The notes under the pieces: model-generated
What the model saw: the letters and a program-made list of their open reading frames with translations, nothing else
What the model was told of the DNA's origin: nothing
The model's database searches: none
Made by a program: the position numbers and the translations under genes
Shown: positions 43,667-53,794 of the stretch, in pieces
Numbering within the stretch: position 1 is the first letter of the stretch
Layout: each line of letters starts with the position of its first letter
Assembly: GCF_900142205.1 (NCBI RefSeq)
Contig: NZ_FRAA01000003.1
Coordinates: 124,001 to 188,000 of the forward strand
DNA: 64,000 nucleotides
Direction: 5' to 3'
Source of the DNA: Reichenbachiella agariperforans
Lineage (GTDB): Bacteria; Bacteroidota; Bacteroidia; Cytophagales; Cyclobacteriaceae

Positions 43667-46456
43667 ATGACCAAAAGCATATACCTCATACTAGCCCTAC
43701 TTCCTCTACTGGCTTGTCAGCCAGAGACCGTTGCTACACGTGACTATATTGACCTATCTGGACAATGGGAATTTGCTCTTGACACAGCGGATATTGGGAT
43801 TGAAGAAAAATGGTACTTGAGACAGTTGGCTGATTCAATTAGCCTACCCGGCACTACAGATTCTAATCAAAAGGGCTGGCTCAATCGTGATACGACGACC
43901 ATGCACCTCAGTCGCTTATACAAATACGAAGGAGCTGCTTGGTATCGCAAAAAGGTCATCATACCTCCTACTTTTGACCAAAGACAGCTACAGCTCTACT
44001 GGGAGCGTAGCAAACCTTCGCAAGTATGGATAGACTCTACTTACCTCGGTGAGTCCATACTCCTCCAGTCTCCACAGCGATTTGATGCGACAAGCCTGCT
44101 AACACCCGGTGAACACCATATCACCGTGCGCGTGGACAATAGCCTGACACTGACGCCATACGGTCACGTACATATCTACTCCGATGACACCCAGACCAAC
44201 TGGAATGGTTTCCTAGGACAGATGCACATCGCCTCCCTCCCTACTACACATATCGCAGATCTACAGGTATACCCTGACCTCACCCATCAAAGTATAGATG
44301 TGAAGCTAAAGGTTAAAAAACCTACAACCAACCCATCGTTGACGATCGAGTTGAGTATCACTTTGGATGGTGAAAATGTAACCAATTTAACCCCTCAAAA
44401 AACCATTCATTCTGGTGATTCCGTGGTACAACTCAGCTACGTGCTTGGTGACCAAGTACAGCTATGGGACGAGTACAACCAACCGGTATATCATCTCACC
44501 GCGACGATCTCTTCTACCGACGAAACCATAGATATAATGAGCGTGCCCTTTGGTATGAGGAGCTTCGAAGCAGTCGCTAAGCAATTTCAAATCAACGGTA
44601 AGACGACTTTCCTTCGCGGGAAACACGAAGCAGGGGTATTTCCACTGACAGGACATGTACCGATGGATGTCGACAGTTGGATACGTGTCTACGAAATCTC
44701 CAAATCCTATGGCATCAACCACTATCGATTTCACTCCTACTGCCCCCCAGAAGCGGCTTTTACTGCTGCGGATCAGACAGGGATTTATTTGCAAGTCGAA
44801 CTCCCTTTCTGGGGAGGGCTAGAATCTGATACCGTGGCGATGATGCTTCGAGAAGAAGGGTTGGCCATGCTCCGAAGCTATGCCAATCACCCCTCTTTTG
44901 TAATGCTCTCCCATGGCAATGAGATATGGAGTGGACACGATCGTGCCGAACGTAACATCGTCGCACTCAAAGCATTTGATTCTAGGCCTTTGTACACCTT
45001 TGGGTCTAACAACAACATTGGCTACATGCCTCCCACCAAAAGCTCGGACTTCTTTGTGGCATCACGCACTCCCTCTGATGGAGACACTACAATGACCCAC
45101 ACCCGGTTGACGCACGCCTTTGCAGATTCGCGGGGAGGTGGTAGTCTCAACACCAAAAAACCTAACACCGAGACCAACTTTGATTACCCTATCTCCCAAA
45201 CAGATATGCCCTTGGTCAGTCACGAAATCGGGCAATACCAGATCTACCCTGACTACCAAGAGATCAAAAAATACACGGGAGTACTACGCGCTTGGAACCT
45301 GGAAGTATTCCAAGAAAGATTGAAAAAGGCAGGTATGCTCGATCAAGACAGTCTCTTCCAAAAAGCTACAGGAGCATGGTCTGCCCTCTGCTACAAAGCT
45401 GAAATGGAAGCCGCTCTGCGCACGGAACAAATGGCTGGTTTTCAACTGTTGGACTTGCAAGATTTCCCAGGGCAAGGAACTGCCTTGGTGGGGGTTTTGG
45501 ACGCATTTATGGATGACAAAGAAGTCGTCAGCCGTGAACAGTGGCTACAGTCCTGCAATAATGTAGTCCTACTCATGGAGTTTCCCAAATATGTATGGAC
45601 CAATACAGAAACATTCGAGTCTCAACTAAAAATCGCCAACTACAGCAACCAAACCCTCACTGGAGATATCCTCTGGCGATTGGTGGACAAAAAAGGAAAT
45701 GTGATCCAAGAAGGCCACTTTGATCAGCAAGAAATACCAAACGGTCGACTAAACACTATCGGTTCTATTGCCATACATCTGTCGGAGATCGAGACAGCAA
45801 AACAGCTCACTCTGCATGCCTCCATCGCTGGCACGACCTATAGCAATCAATATGATCTCTGGGTGTATCCAAGTATAGAATTAGAGGACAATATAGAGAA
45901 AGTATTCGTTTCGAAAAGTCTAAACCAAGCAACCCTAGACCGATTGGAGGCCGGACAGAACGTTTTACTTTTTCCACAATCGGAAGGCCTCAAAGACAAA
46001 AGTGTTGCGGGGCATTTTCCTCCTGAGTTTTGGAACTATGGCATGTTCAAAGGGATCAGCGAGTGGGTCAAAAAAACCGTTTCTCCAGGTACACTGGGGT
46101 TATGTATGGATCCAGAACATCCACTATTCCGGTCATTCCCCACGGACTACCACACCAACTGGCAGTGGTTTTCGATCATCAAAGCCAGCCGGTCACTTTT
46201 CTTGGATAGTACCTCAGCCCACTACAAACCAATCGTCCAAGTAGTGGACAACCTCGAACGAAACCATAAATTGGGCTTAATCTTTGAATTCAAAGTAGGA
46301 GAAGGCAAGTTACTGGTATGCATGTCTGATCTTGAAAGAATCATCGACCAACCCGAGGCTGCACAGCTATACCAAGCGATGTTGAACTATATGAACTCTA
46401 CAGATTTTTCTCCCCAACAATCAGCAGGTGTAGATGAGTTAAAAGCCTTGCTATAG
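43667..46456 (+). CDS. GH2-family glycoside hydrolase lipoprotein
   Basis: This 929-residue protein begins with a lipoprotein signal ending LLACQPE (Cys17). A sugar-binding jelly-roll covers about 25-195 (GQWEFALDTADIGIEEKWY), an Ig-like domain about 200-300 and a TIM barrel from about 305. The acid/base Glu419 lies in SHGNEIW and the likely nucleophile Glu520 in LVSHEIGQYQIYP. The last 270 residues are extra beta domains. GH2 includes beta-mannosidases, beta-galactosidases and beta-glucuronidases; the sequence does not decide which. Its place next to the mannan susC makes exo-acting beta-mannosidase attractive but unproven. It is transcribed away from susC and ends at a terminator shared with the next gene. 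Confidence 0.8.
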   Translation: MTKSIYLILALLPLLACQPETVATRDYIDLSGQWEFALDTADIGIEEKWYLRQLADSISLPGTTDSNQKGWLNRDTTTMHLSRLYKYEGAAWYRKKVIIPPTFDQRQLQLYWERSKPSQVWIDSTYLGESILLQSPQRFDATSLLTPGEHHITVRVDNSLTLTPYGHVHIYSDDTQTNWNGFLGQMHIASLPTTHIADLQVYPDLTHQSIDVKLKVKKPTTNPSLTIELSITLDGENVTNLTPQKTIHSGDSVVQLSYVLGDQVQLWDEYNQPVYHLTATISSTDETIDIMSVPFGMRSFEAVAKQFQINGKTTFLRGKHEAGVFPLTGHVPMDVDSWIRVYEISKSYGINHYRFHSYCPPEAAFTAADQTGIYLQVELPFWGGLESDTVAMMLREEGLAMLRSYANHPSFVMLSHGNEIWSGHDRAERNIVALKAFDSRPLYTFGSNNNIGYMPPTKSSDFFVASRTPSDGDTTMTHTRLTHAFADSRGGGSLNTKKPNTETNFDYPISQTDMPLVSHEIGQYQIYPDYQEIKKYTGVLRAWNLEVFQERLKKAGMLDQDSLFQKATGAWSALCYKAEMEAALRTEQMAGFQLLDLQDFPGQGTALVGVLDAFMDDKEVVSREQWLQSCNNVVLLMEFPKYVWTNTETFESQLKIANYSNQTLTGDILWRLVDKKGNVIQEGHFDQQEIPNGRLNTIGSIAIHLSEIETAKQLTLHASIAGTTYSNQYDLWVYPSIELEDNIEKVFVSKSLNQATLDRLEAGQNVLLFPQSEGLKDKSVAGHFPPEFWNYGMFKGISEWVKKTVSPGTLGLCMDPEHPLFRSFPTDYHTNWQWFSIIKASRSLFLDSTSAHYKPIVQVVDNLERNHKLGLIFEFKVGEGKLLVCMSDLERIIDQPEAAQLYQAMLNYMNSTDFSPQQSAGVDELKALL

Positions 46457-46463
46457 ATAAAAA

Positions 46464-46507
46464 AACCTGACAGATTTCACCATCCAATGAGTAAAACCTG
46501 TCAGGTT
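46464..46507 (-). terminator. Terminator-like inverted repeat between convergent genes
   Basis: AACCTGACAG and CTGTCAGGTT form a perfect 10-bp stem with a 24-nt loop. A seven-base A run on the left gives a T-run on the minus strand, so it most likely ends the transcript of the T9SS protein gene (stop at 46529). It may serve the convergent GH2 gene as well. Confidence 0.65.
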
Positions 46508-46528
46508 CAGTATTGCGGTTTACGCTTA

Positions 46529-48214
46529 TTAGCGTACCGCTATTTTTCGGGTGACTACCGAATGACCGTCTGCTACACGCAGCAGATAGATACCTGCCTC
46601 TGATAGCTGGATATCGATCTGACTATCGTCTACTTGTGCCTGTTGCACCGTTTGCCCATTGAGATTGTAGACTTGATACGCATAATGTCCAGGTTCTGTC
46701 ATTTGTGCCATGATACGCTGATTACCCAAGGCATGAATAGCCATTTGATTCAAATCTGGGCCAGCTATATCAGCATGCAGTACCGTCCCAACATAGATTT
46801 CTCTGGCACTAGACAGGATCACTTCATCTTCTGTATTACGCAATTCAAGACTAGCCATATAATAACCCGCTGAGATATCCTCAGCTGTCAAATCATAATC
46901 AGCTGTTTGACCGAGGGCATCAAAAGCAATCTCCTTTTCTACCGTAAATCCAGAAGGGTTATCCAACGACAAAACCAACGTATATACCGCATCGGACTGA
47001 AAAGTATTGAGCTCATACCCTAAGCTTTGCGACGCTTCGTTCCACAGGAGATGCAACGCCGCATGATAATCCATGGCATCTATGCCCGTCATACCGACGG
47101 TGGCACAGTAGCTTTCCTTCCAACTCTTTTGTTCGTTGGCACTGAGGGTCTCATCCGTAAAAAAGGATTCAGAAGCACCCGCCCACAATTCGATGTAGTT
47201 ATCTGCTCCCCCATTGTTGAAATCAAACATATTGTTGTCCACATTGTTTCTCCCCCATGTCCAGAGTTTCACACCTGGTGTCTCTTGGTTGTCCGAGATG
47301 CGCATGATTCCCTCCTCATTTTCATGATTGATGACGCCCCAATAGTTGGCCTTGAAATCCGCAGCATAAGCGATCCCCATGTCCACCCAATCATCGAGGT
47401 AAGCAATGTCGCTCATCGCATAGTGAGTGTTGTAGTTGCCGATCCATGCACCAGGGCTCCAGGCGGCAAAGTACTCTTCGGACGGAATGATCATTTCGGA
47501 ATTGAGCGGTGAAGCGGTCTTTCCCACCTCAGAACCGGGAGTTAGGGTGGTACATGTCCAATACTCGTAGTTCACACTTTCCGCCTCGTTGTTAATGAGT
47601 TTGACATCAAAATCCCACGACGCACTATGACTGTAGACGCTTACTTCTACGACACAAGTGATGTTGGTCGTACCGTTGTTGAACCCTCCCGGTGCACCGT
47701 CAAAACTCCTCTCGTCGGTGTATTGCATCTGGATCGTGACGGTATCAGTGGTATTTTTCACCACCGAATAGTCCCACGGCACGAGCCAAGCCTTGCCGTG
47801 CTCTGGCTCTGGAAAGGTCGGGAAAATCCCTCCCCACACCATCAGCCAATCATAGTAGAAATTGCCAGCATTCATTCCATAAGGAGAACCGCATTCGCTC
47901 TGATAGAGGTACTCGTGCTGCGTAGGCTTGTAATAATGAGACAGGACTCGTGCGCCATACTCTGGCACGACGACCAATCGGATGAGGTCATTTTCGATGA
48001 CTTTTGCTCCCGAAAAGGAAACCTCTTCGATATCCGTATTGTCAGTAGTCCATGTATCCATACTATAGTCAGGATTCAAGGCATAACTATGATGCTGCCA
48101 GGTCACCGTAGTGTCCCTCAAGATGACTTGGGCTTGTGACGAGGTATAAGATAGACCGACAATCAGTAACGACAATAGGAGGTATAATGAATTGACTTTT
48201 TTCAAATAGTTCAT
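46529..48214 (-). CDS. Secreted mutarotase-fold (DUF5107-like) protein with T9SS sorting domain
   Basis: This 561-residue protein has a signal peptide ending near SSQAQ (29). The main domain (about 45-390) resembles the galactose-mutarotase-like fold of DUF5107, with ENDLIRLVVVPEYGARVLSH near the start and many aromatic residues (YYDWLMVWGGIFPTFPEPEHG). A beta domain follows at about 395-480. The last 75 residues are a type IX sorting domain (YQVYNLNGQTVQQAQ, then VVTRKIAVR). No catalytic activity can be assigned. It is a single-gene unit between two terminators and between the two saccharide loci, so it may act on or bind either glycan outside the cell. Confidence 0.7.
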   Translation of the reverse strand: MNYLKKVNSLYLLLSLLIVGLSYTSSQAQVILRDTTVTWQHHSYALNPDYSMDTWTTDNTDIEEVSFSGAKVIENDLIRLVVVPEYGARVLSHYYKPTQHEYLYQSECGSPYGMNAGNFYYDWLMVWGGIFPTFPEPEHGKAWLVPWDYSVVKNTTDTVTIQMQYTDERSFDGAPGGFNNGTTNITCVVEVSVYSHSASWDFDVKLINNEAESVNYEYWTCTTLTPGSEVGKTASPLNSEMIIPSEEYFAAWSPGAWIGNYNTHYAMSDIAYLDDWVDMGIAYAADFKANYWGVINHENEEGIMRISDNQETPGVKLWTWGRNNVDNNMFDFNNGGADNYIELWAGASESFFTDETLSANEQKSWKESYCATVGMTGIDAMDYHAALHLLWNEASQSLGYELNTFQSDAVYTLVLSLDNPSGFTVEKEIAFDALGQTADYDLTAEDISAGYYMASLELRNTEDEVILSSAREIYVGTVLHADIAGPDLNQMAIHALGNQRIMAQMTEPGHYAYQVYNLNGQTVQQAQVDDSQIDIQLSEAGIYLLRVADGHSVVTRKIAVR

Positions 48215-48226
48215 GGTAGAATAGGA

Positions 48227-48252
48227 TAAAAAAAAGGAGGCAGTGCCTCCTT
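48227..48252 (-). terminator. Rho-independent terminator of the glucan-locus SusCD operon
   Basis: AAGGAGGCA-g-TGCCTCCTT is a perfect inverted repeat followed on the minus strand by a run of T. It lies 31 nt after the SusD stop and 13 nt before the start of the T9SS protein gene. Confidence 0.85.
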
Positions 48253-48282
48253 CTAAGTATGAATAAAACGAGCTACAATTTT

Positions 48283-49833
48283 TTAGTACCCGTCGTTCTG
48301 TGTGAAGTTGCCATTGGATAAATCCAATGCATCTTGCGGGATCGGTAAAAATCCTCTCGTTGCAACATCAAAGGTTACATCGAAGTTAACTTGCTCACCT
48401 TCGTATAATGGTCCGCGCTCTCCCACCTGTGTCAATTCGGACTCTGCGTAGGTCAATCCTTTTCGGAGCAGATCAAAATACCTCAACCCCTCCAAGGCCA
48501 GCTCCAATGAACGTTCGTTGTAGATGTTGTCAGCGGTGGCAGGTATCGACGGTACGCCAGCACGCGTTCTCACTCTATCGAGATAATCTTGTGCATTGGG
48601 GCTCCCCAATTCTGCTGCCATGAGCAAGACATCAGCAAAACGAATCACTCTAAAGTTCGTCTTTCTGTTCAGCTCCAACGAACCATCCGTACCCCAGTGC
48701 TCCTTGTCCGAAGTGTACTTCTGAGAAAAATAAGTCGTGTGCTGAAAACCATGATCCACCGTCGTATTAATTTCTGACTCGTTGAGAATCGTAGCTTCCA
48801 ACCGAACATCCGCTGGATCAAAAGCCTCTACGACTTTGTACGAAACAGGTGCATAAGACCAACCTCTATTCCAGTCACCTCCACCTCCAGCACGTGGTCC
48901 CTGTAACTGAGCCGCTAGGTTACCTTCCCCTCCAGGGATGTATCCCCAGTCTCCCCATCCAGGTGAATCTCCATAACCAATCTCAAACACGGACTCTATA
49001 CTATACTCTGACTCCAACCTAAACAACATGGCGTAATCATCTAGCAAGTCGTGCCCACTGTTGGCGATGACATCTTCTAGTTCAGCCAAAACCGCTGCTT
49101 TGTTTAAAGTCACATCACCTGCAATCAAATCTTTGCCATAGACTCCATTGTAAAACAAGAATACTCTTGCCAACAAAGATTTTGCAGCCCATTTGCTCAA
49201 CCGTCCCGTTTCGTCAGCAGCAATTACCTCTGGCAAATCCTGACTAGCCTCGTACAAATCAAGCGCGACCTGATTGTACACCACCTCTGGGTCTGCTTGA
49301 GGCATGTTATAATCAGAGCCTTTTACAGTTTCGGTCATAAAAGGAATATTCTCAAAAAACCTCAACAACTCAAAGTAAGAGTAAGCCCGACAAAATTTAG
49401 CTTCTGCAGATGTTCTCGCTTTGAAATCATCACTGGCATCTATGCCTTCTATTTTCTCCAAAAAGAGGTTGGCTCTATATACACCTACATAGTTTTTCTT
49501 CCATATAGTGCCTGTTTGAGGATTCTCTGCAGGGGTATTGAAGGTATTGAGCTGCTGATAATTGAATCCATCGTTGGCATCACTCCCACCTGCAAAAGCA
49601 TGGTCTGACAACACGTCAGAGACCGTAAGTACTGGCGCCCAGGTCGTCGCATGAGCCTGTGACTGTATCCCGTCATATACTGACATCAATGCTTGCATGG
49701 CATCTGTCTCAGTTTGGTAAAAATTTTGAGAATCTGGGTTGATCAAATCTGGTCGATCCAAGAAATCATCCGAACAACTCAATAGCATGAATGAAGCCAA
49801 CAGCGATAAAATATATTTATTATATGTTTTCAT
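48283..49833 (-). CDS. RagB/SusD-family nutrient-binding lipoprotein (glucan locus)
   Basis: This 516-residue lipoprotein has its lipobox at MLLSC (Cys20), then SDDFLDRPDLINPD. The SusD core shows AKFCRAYSYFELLRFFENIPF and the C-terminus FRVIRFADVLLMAAELG and NERSLELALEGLRYFDLLRKG. It should bind glucan oligosaccharides and cap the SusC channel encoded 19 nt upstream. The following transcript end is a strong terminator. The substrate is inferred from the two GH16 genes in the same direction. Confidence 0.95.
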   Translation of the reverse strand: MKTYNKYILSLLASFMLLSCSDDFLDRPDLINPDSQNFYQTETDAMQALMSVYDGIQSQAHATTWAPVLTVSDVLSDHAFAGGSDANDGFNYQQLNTFNTPAENPQTGTIWKKNYVGVYRANLFLEKIEGIDASDDFKARTSAEAKFCRAYSYFELLRFFENIPFMTETVKGSDYNMPQADPEVVYNQVALDLYEASQDLPEVIAADETGRLSKWAAKSLLARVFLFYNGVYGKDLIAGDVTLNKAAVLAELEDVIANSGHDLLDDYAMLFRLESEYSIESVFEIGYGDSPGWGDWGYIPGGEGNLAAQLQGPRAGGGGDWNRGWSYAPVSYKVVEAFDPADVRLEATILNESEINTTVDHGFQHTTYFSQKYTSDKEHWGTDGSLELNRKTNFRVIRFADVLLMAAELGSPNAQDYLDRVRTRAGVPSIPATADNIYNERSLELALEGLRYFDLLRKGLTYAESELTQVGERGPLYEGEQVNFDVTFDVATRGFLPIPQDALDLSNGNFTQNDGY

Positions 49834-49852
49834 AATTCAAATTCTTTTAGCC

Positions 49853-52800
49853 TTAAAATGTAATGGATGTACCCACTCTGAAGGTTCTCGCCTGTGGATA
49901 GACACCTCTATCGATCGCGATATCAAATGCACTGATCGCACCGATCTCTGGATCTGCACCACTATAGTTAGTCAGCGTAATGACGTTCTCGGCAGACACA
50001 TAGAATCTCCAAGTGTTGGCACCTATTCTGTCCAAAATACTATTTGGTAGCGTGTAGCCTAATTGGATGTTTTTCAACCTCAGATACGATCCATCTTCGA
50101 TGTACAAATCAGAAACTCTGTTGTTATTATTGGTATCCGTCCATGTGAACCTCGGCGTGCTCGTGCTTGGGTTTTCAGGTGTCCATCTATCCAACATATC
50201 TGTAGGCATGTTGGTATAGCGCAAGTCACGTCTCTGCTGTCCCGCAAAAATATCATTGCCCAAAGACCCCGTAAACAAGAAGGAGAAATCAATCCCTTTG
50301 AAATCCAATGAACCATTGAGCCCAAAAGTCCAATCTGGTGTCGGGTTACCAATGTTGGTTCTGTCTTTGTCATCGATAACGCCATCATTATTCAAATCCA
50401 CAAAACGAACATCCCCTGGTACAGCCTGAGACTGGAGTGGCTCACCCCCTGGCCCTATGTGCTGAAATACTTCTGCGTTGCTTTGAAATATACCATCAGT
50501 CTTATATCCATAGAAATAAGAGATCGGCTCTCCTTCGATCGTGTTGGTCACTGGTCCTGCCACTGCCCAACTCGCTCCTGGGATGTTGGCGTTACCCGTC
50601 CCGTCAATCTTGGTCATCGTATTTTTGTTGTAGGTCGCATTAGCACCAATGGAGTAGCTCAATTCTCCAGCTGCATTTCTGAAATTCAAAGACATCTCTA
50701 TCCCTTTGTTTTCTACCGAACCTACGTTTTGGTAGGGAGCACCGATACCTGCATGTGGCTGAATAGCAGGATTGTAAAGAAGTTTGTTGGTCGTCTTATT
50801 GTAGACATCTACCGTACCTGTTAGTCGGTTGTCCAAGAGTCCAAAATCAATCGCCAAATCTATCTGATTAGATTCCTCCCACTGAATATCGGCATTGGCC
50901 GCATAGGCGGGAGAAGCCCCTACTGTATAACCACTACCGAGCGTATATCCACGTGTATAATTCATCGGTGAAGCGTAACGGAATCTAGGAATAGATTCGT
51001 TACCGTTGATCCCCCATGAAGCACGGAATTTCAATAGATTGATCGGCCCCAAACTCTGCATAAATGCCTCGTCGCTCAGCACCCACGCCACACCTAACGA
51101 AGGGAAATAGCCATACTTGTTGTTGTCACCAAACTTGCTAGAACCATCTCTTCTCAAAATAGCCGTAAAGGAATATCTGTCTTTGAAGTCATAGGTAACT
51201 CTACCAAAATAAGAAGACAGTGCATCTTCGGTAGCACCACCCCATGCATTAGCGACTGTATCTTGTGCTTGATCGATGTACACATGATCATAATCTAGCA
51301 AAGGTGCCTTGTCTTTCGATCCACCTATATTTTCATAGGTTCTCTCCTGTGCAGAGGTACCTACTAGCACAGCAAAATTGTGATCTCCGAGCTTCTTAGA
51401 ATAGGTAATGGTATTGTCCCATTGCCAATTAAACCATCTCTGCGCTTCCTTAGTCACACTGGTTCTTTCCAGATTGCCCTGTGACCCGTTGAGATAAAAT
51501 ATGGGCGTAAAATTACTGTTAATTCCTATCGCCAAATCGATAGAATAGGCCGTTCTGATTTTCAATCCTTTGATCGGTTGAAACTCTGCAAAGACTCCAC
51601 CTACGAGCTTATCTTCGTTCCACTCACCATGCTGATTGTCTATCAGTGCTAGCGGATTTACTATTTCTGACCCTACGTTGGTAGATATTCCATACGGAAA
51701 ACCATTGTCAGCGTAGAGTACAGGTTCGCTAGAATATGGACTCTGAGACAAAATATCTGGATCTTGCTCCGTGACAGGAGTCAAAGGATCAATATTCAAA
51801 GCAGAACTATACGCGCCACCAAAAGAAGTATTACTCGAAATTCCTCTCGTTGTTTTGCGGGTATAGGCCAAGTTATTCCCGAAATCAAGCCATGATGTCA
51901 CCTGCTGACGAGAGTTAAATCTCGCAGTATATCTATCGAACTGTGATTTTTCTCCTCCGATGATCCCTTGCTGAGAAAAGGCTGATATGGAAGTCGTAAA
52001 TGATGACTTCTCTGACCCACCTGAAATTTGAATTTGGTGATTACTTATTGGTGCATTTTTAGTAAACATCTCTTCCTGCCAATCTGTATCATGTGCAGGC
52101 AACTGTGCCAAGTCGAATGGCTCATCTAGTCCACCGTTTCTAGCTCCTTCGTTTTGCATCATTCTATACTCTTCGGCATTGAGCATGTCGATTTTCTTGG
52201 CGGCATTTTGGATACCGTAGTAGCCCGAATAGGTAACATTCATTTGTCCCTTTACACCAGATTTGGTCGTAATCAGTACGACACCATTGGCAGCTCTGGC
52301 TCCATAGATGGCAGCAGATGCTGCATCCTTTAGCACATCCATACTTTCGATATCTCCTGGGTTGAGGTAGTCGATCCCTCCGACTACCATGCCGTCTACG
52401 ACATAGATCGGGTTAGCATCTCCAGTAGTACCTGCACCTCTGATCCTCACGGTAGGTGCATCTCCAGGCTGACCTGAGAGGTTGGTCACTTGCACCCCTG
52501 CGGTTCTACCTTGGAGCGCTTGCTCCACTCGTAGAATAGGTGTAGATTCTATCTGTTTGGCAGACACACTGGCAATAGCACCAGTAACTACTTTTTTGCT
52601 CTGCGTACCATAGCCGATCACGACTACTTCGGTCAGCTCGGTCATGGAGACTGCTAGACTTGCATCGATCACGCTGCGTCCGTTGATCGGTAACTCCATC
52701 ACTTCATATCCCACGAAGGAAATAATAACAGCCTCTGCTGCATCTGAAATATTCAAAGTATAACGTCCGTCTAGGTCTGTCACAGTCCCGTTGGTCGTAC

Positions 52801-52954
52801 CCTTCACGATGACTGTCGCTCCAGGAATTGTCTCCCCGTTGATTTCGTCCTTGACCACCCCTGTGATACTCGTTTGAGCGAATACCTGAGACGCCACCAA
52901 GGTCATCAGCAGCACTGCTAAATATTTTTGTATACGTTTATTCATGTCTTTCAT
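49853..52954 (-). CDS. SusC/RagA-family TonB-dependent transporter (glucan locus)
   Basis: ATG at 52954 gives MKDMNKRIQKYLAVLLM and a signal peptide ending VFAQ; an upstream TTG adds only five residues. The protein is about 1033 residues long. A regulatory-like domain (SITGVVKDEINGETIPGATV) precedes the TonB box region (TEVVVIGYGTQSKK), plug (PIYVVDGMVV) and barrel ending RTFRVGTSITF. It would import beta-glucan oligosaccharides with the SusD protein. It follows the GH16 genes by 22 nt, so the order PKD lipoprotein, two GH16 enzymes, SusC, SusD reads as one operon. Confidence 0.95.
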   Translation of the reverse strand: MKDMNKRIQKYLAVLLMTLVASQVFAQTSITGVVKDEINGETIPGATVIVKGTTNGTVTDLDGRYTLNISDAAEAVIISFVGYEVMELPINGRSVIDASLAVSMTELTEVVVIGYGTQSKKVVTGAIASVSAKQIESTPILRVEQALQGRTAGVQVTNLSGQPGDAPTVRIRGAGTTGDANPIYVVDGMVVGGIDYLNPGDIESMDVLKDAASAAIYGARAANGVVLITTKSGVKGQMNVTYSGYYGIQNAAKKIDMLNAEEYRMMQNEGARNGGLDEPFDLAQLPAHDTDWQEEMFTKNAPISNHQIQISGGSEKSSFTTSISAFSQQGIIGGEKSQFDRYTARFNSRQQVTSWLDFGNNLAYTRKTTRGISSNTSFGGAYSSALNIDPLTPVTEQDPDILSQSPYSSEPVLYADNGFPYGISTNVGSEIVNPLALIDNQHGEWNEDKLVGGVFAEFQPIKGLKIRTAYSIDLAIGINSNFTPIFYLNGSQGNLERTSVTKEAQRWFNWQWDNTITYSKKLGDHNFAVLVGTSAQERTYENIGGSKDKAPLLDYDHVYIDQAQDTVANAWGGATEDALSSYFGRVTYDFKDRYSFTAILRRDGSSKFGDNNKYGYFPSLGVAWVLSDEAFMQSLGPINLLKFRASWGINGNESIPRFRYASPMNYTRGYTLGSGYTVGASPAYAANADIQWEESNQIDLAIDFGLLDNRLTGTVDVYNKTTNKLLYNPAIQPHAGIGAPYQNVGSVENKGIEMSLNFRNAAGELSYSIGANATYNKNTMTKIDGTGNANIPGASWAVAGPVTNTIEGEPISYFYGYKTDGIFQSNAEVFQHIGPGGEPLQSQAVPGDVRFVDLNNDGVIDDKDRTNIGNPTPDWTFGLNGSLDFKGIDFSFLFTGSLGNDIFAGQQRRDLRYTNMPTDMLDRWTPENPSTSTPRFTWTDTNNNNRVSDLYIEDGSYLRLKNIQLGYTLPNSILDRIGANTWRFYVSAENVITLTNYSGADPEIGAISAFDIAIDRGVYPQARTFRVGTSITF

Positions 52955-52976
52955 ATTTTGTTTTGGCAATCAATTC

Positions 52977-53789
52977 TCATTGATATACTCTTACATAATC
53001 CACTTCCATTTTGACTGGCAGTGCTGTCGGGTCTATCCCCTTCAAACCTCCCCAGTTGCCCCCAAAGGCTATGTTCATCAGCAAGCGAAAACGCTGGTCA
53101 TAAGGCCACTGCGCCGATGACTTGTTTTCGTTTTGATAGGTAAAAAATAGATTCTCATCCACATAGACTCTGTACTCATCTTCGTCCCATTCCAAGATGT
53201 AATTGTGAAAAGCAGTATCACAATCTGGTACCGCTATCGCCGTGTGCTTTTGCGTCCCTTGCGCACCATTATACATACCGGTATGTGTTGCTGACACCAC
53301 ACTATCTGGATCGTAACCGACATTTTCCATGATGTCGATTTCACCACTGTGTGGCCAGCCTCCATATATCCATTCGCTCGGGAGCATCCATAGTGCAGAC
53401 CAAGTCCCCAGCGCTGAAGGTAGTTTAGCCCTGAACTCAAAGCGACCATATTTCCAACCCTTGTTGCCCGTAGATAAAAGTCGCGCTGAAGTGAATAGAC
53501 TATCTATTTCACTATCCTGACGCAACACAATGATCAGTTTGCCATCTTCGACATAGGCATTGGCTGCATCACTCGTGTATTGCTGCAATTCATTATTGCC
53601 CCATCCACAATTGTTGGGACAACCATCACCTAAATCATAAGTCCATTTGGTCGTATCAGGCACGCCTGAGTAATCAAACTCATCCGACCAGACCAGTGTA
53701 CTGTACTTTTTATCCTTGTCATCTGTAGCTGATAGACAGGATCCCAAACAAATGAGACTTAATAACACAAGGCTATTGATTCTGTTCAT
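52977..53789 (-). CDS. GH16 beta-glucanase lipoprotein (laminarinase-like), second copy
   Basis: ATG at 53789 gives a 270-residue lipoprotein with signal MNRINSLVLLSLICLGSC (Cys18). A longer frame upstream would overlap the previous gene and lacks a signal peptide. The single GH16 domain has the catalytic motif GEIDIMENVG with nucleophile Glu150, Asp152 and acid/base Glu155. The ExDxxE spacing with the extra methionine is the beta-bulge form found in beta-1,3-glucanases. WGNNELQQYT near residue 63 supports this group. It starts 5 nt after the other GH16 gene, so the pair is coexpressed. Its location is probably the outer membrane or periplasm. Confidence 0.9.
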   Translation of the reverse strand: MNRINSLVLLSLICLGSCLSATDDKDKKYSTLVWSDEFDYSGVPDTTKWTYDLGDGCPNNCGWGNNELQQYTSDAANAYVEDGKLIIVLRQDSEIDSLFTSARLLSTGNKGWKYGRFEFRAKLPSALGTWSALWMLPSEWIYGGWPHSGEIDIMENVGYDPDSVVSATHTGMYNGAQGTQKHTAIAVPDCDTAFHNYILEWDEDEYRVYVDENLFFTYQNENKSSAQWPYDQRFRLLMNIAFGGNWGGLKGIDPTALPVKMEVDYVRVYQ

Positions 53790-53794
53790 TTCCC

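Noticed and set aside
43549-43743. Short plus-strand frame overlapping the GH2 start
   Set aside because: It overlaps the GH2 lipoprotein signal in another frame and has no family features.
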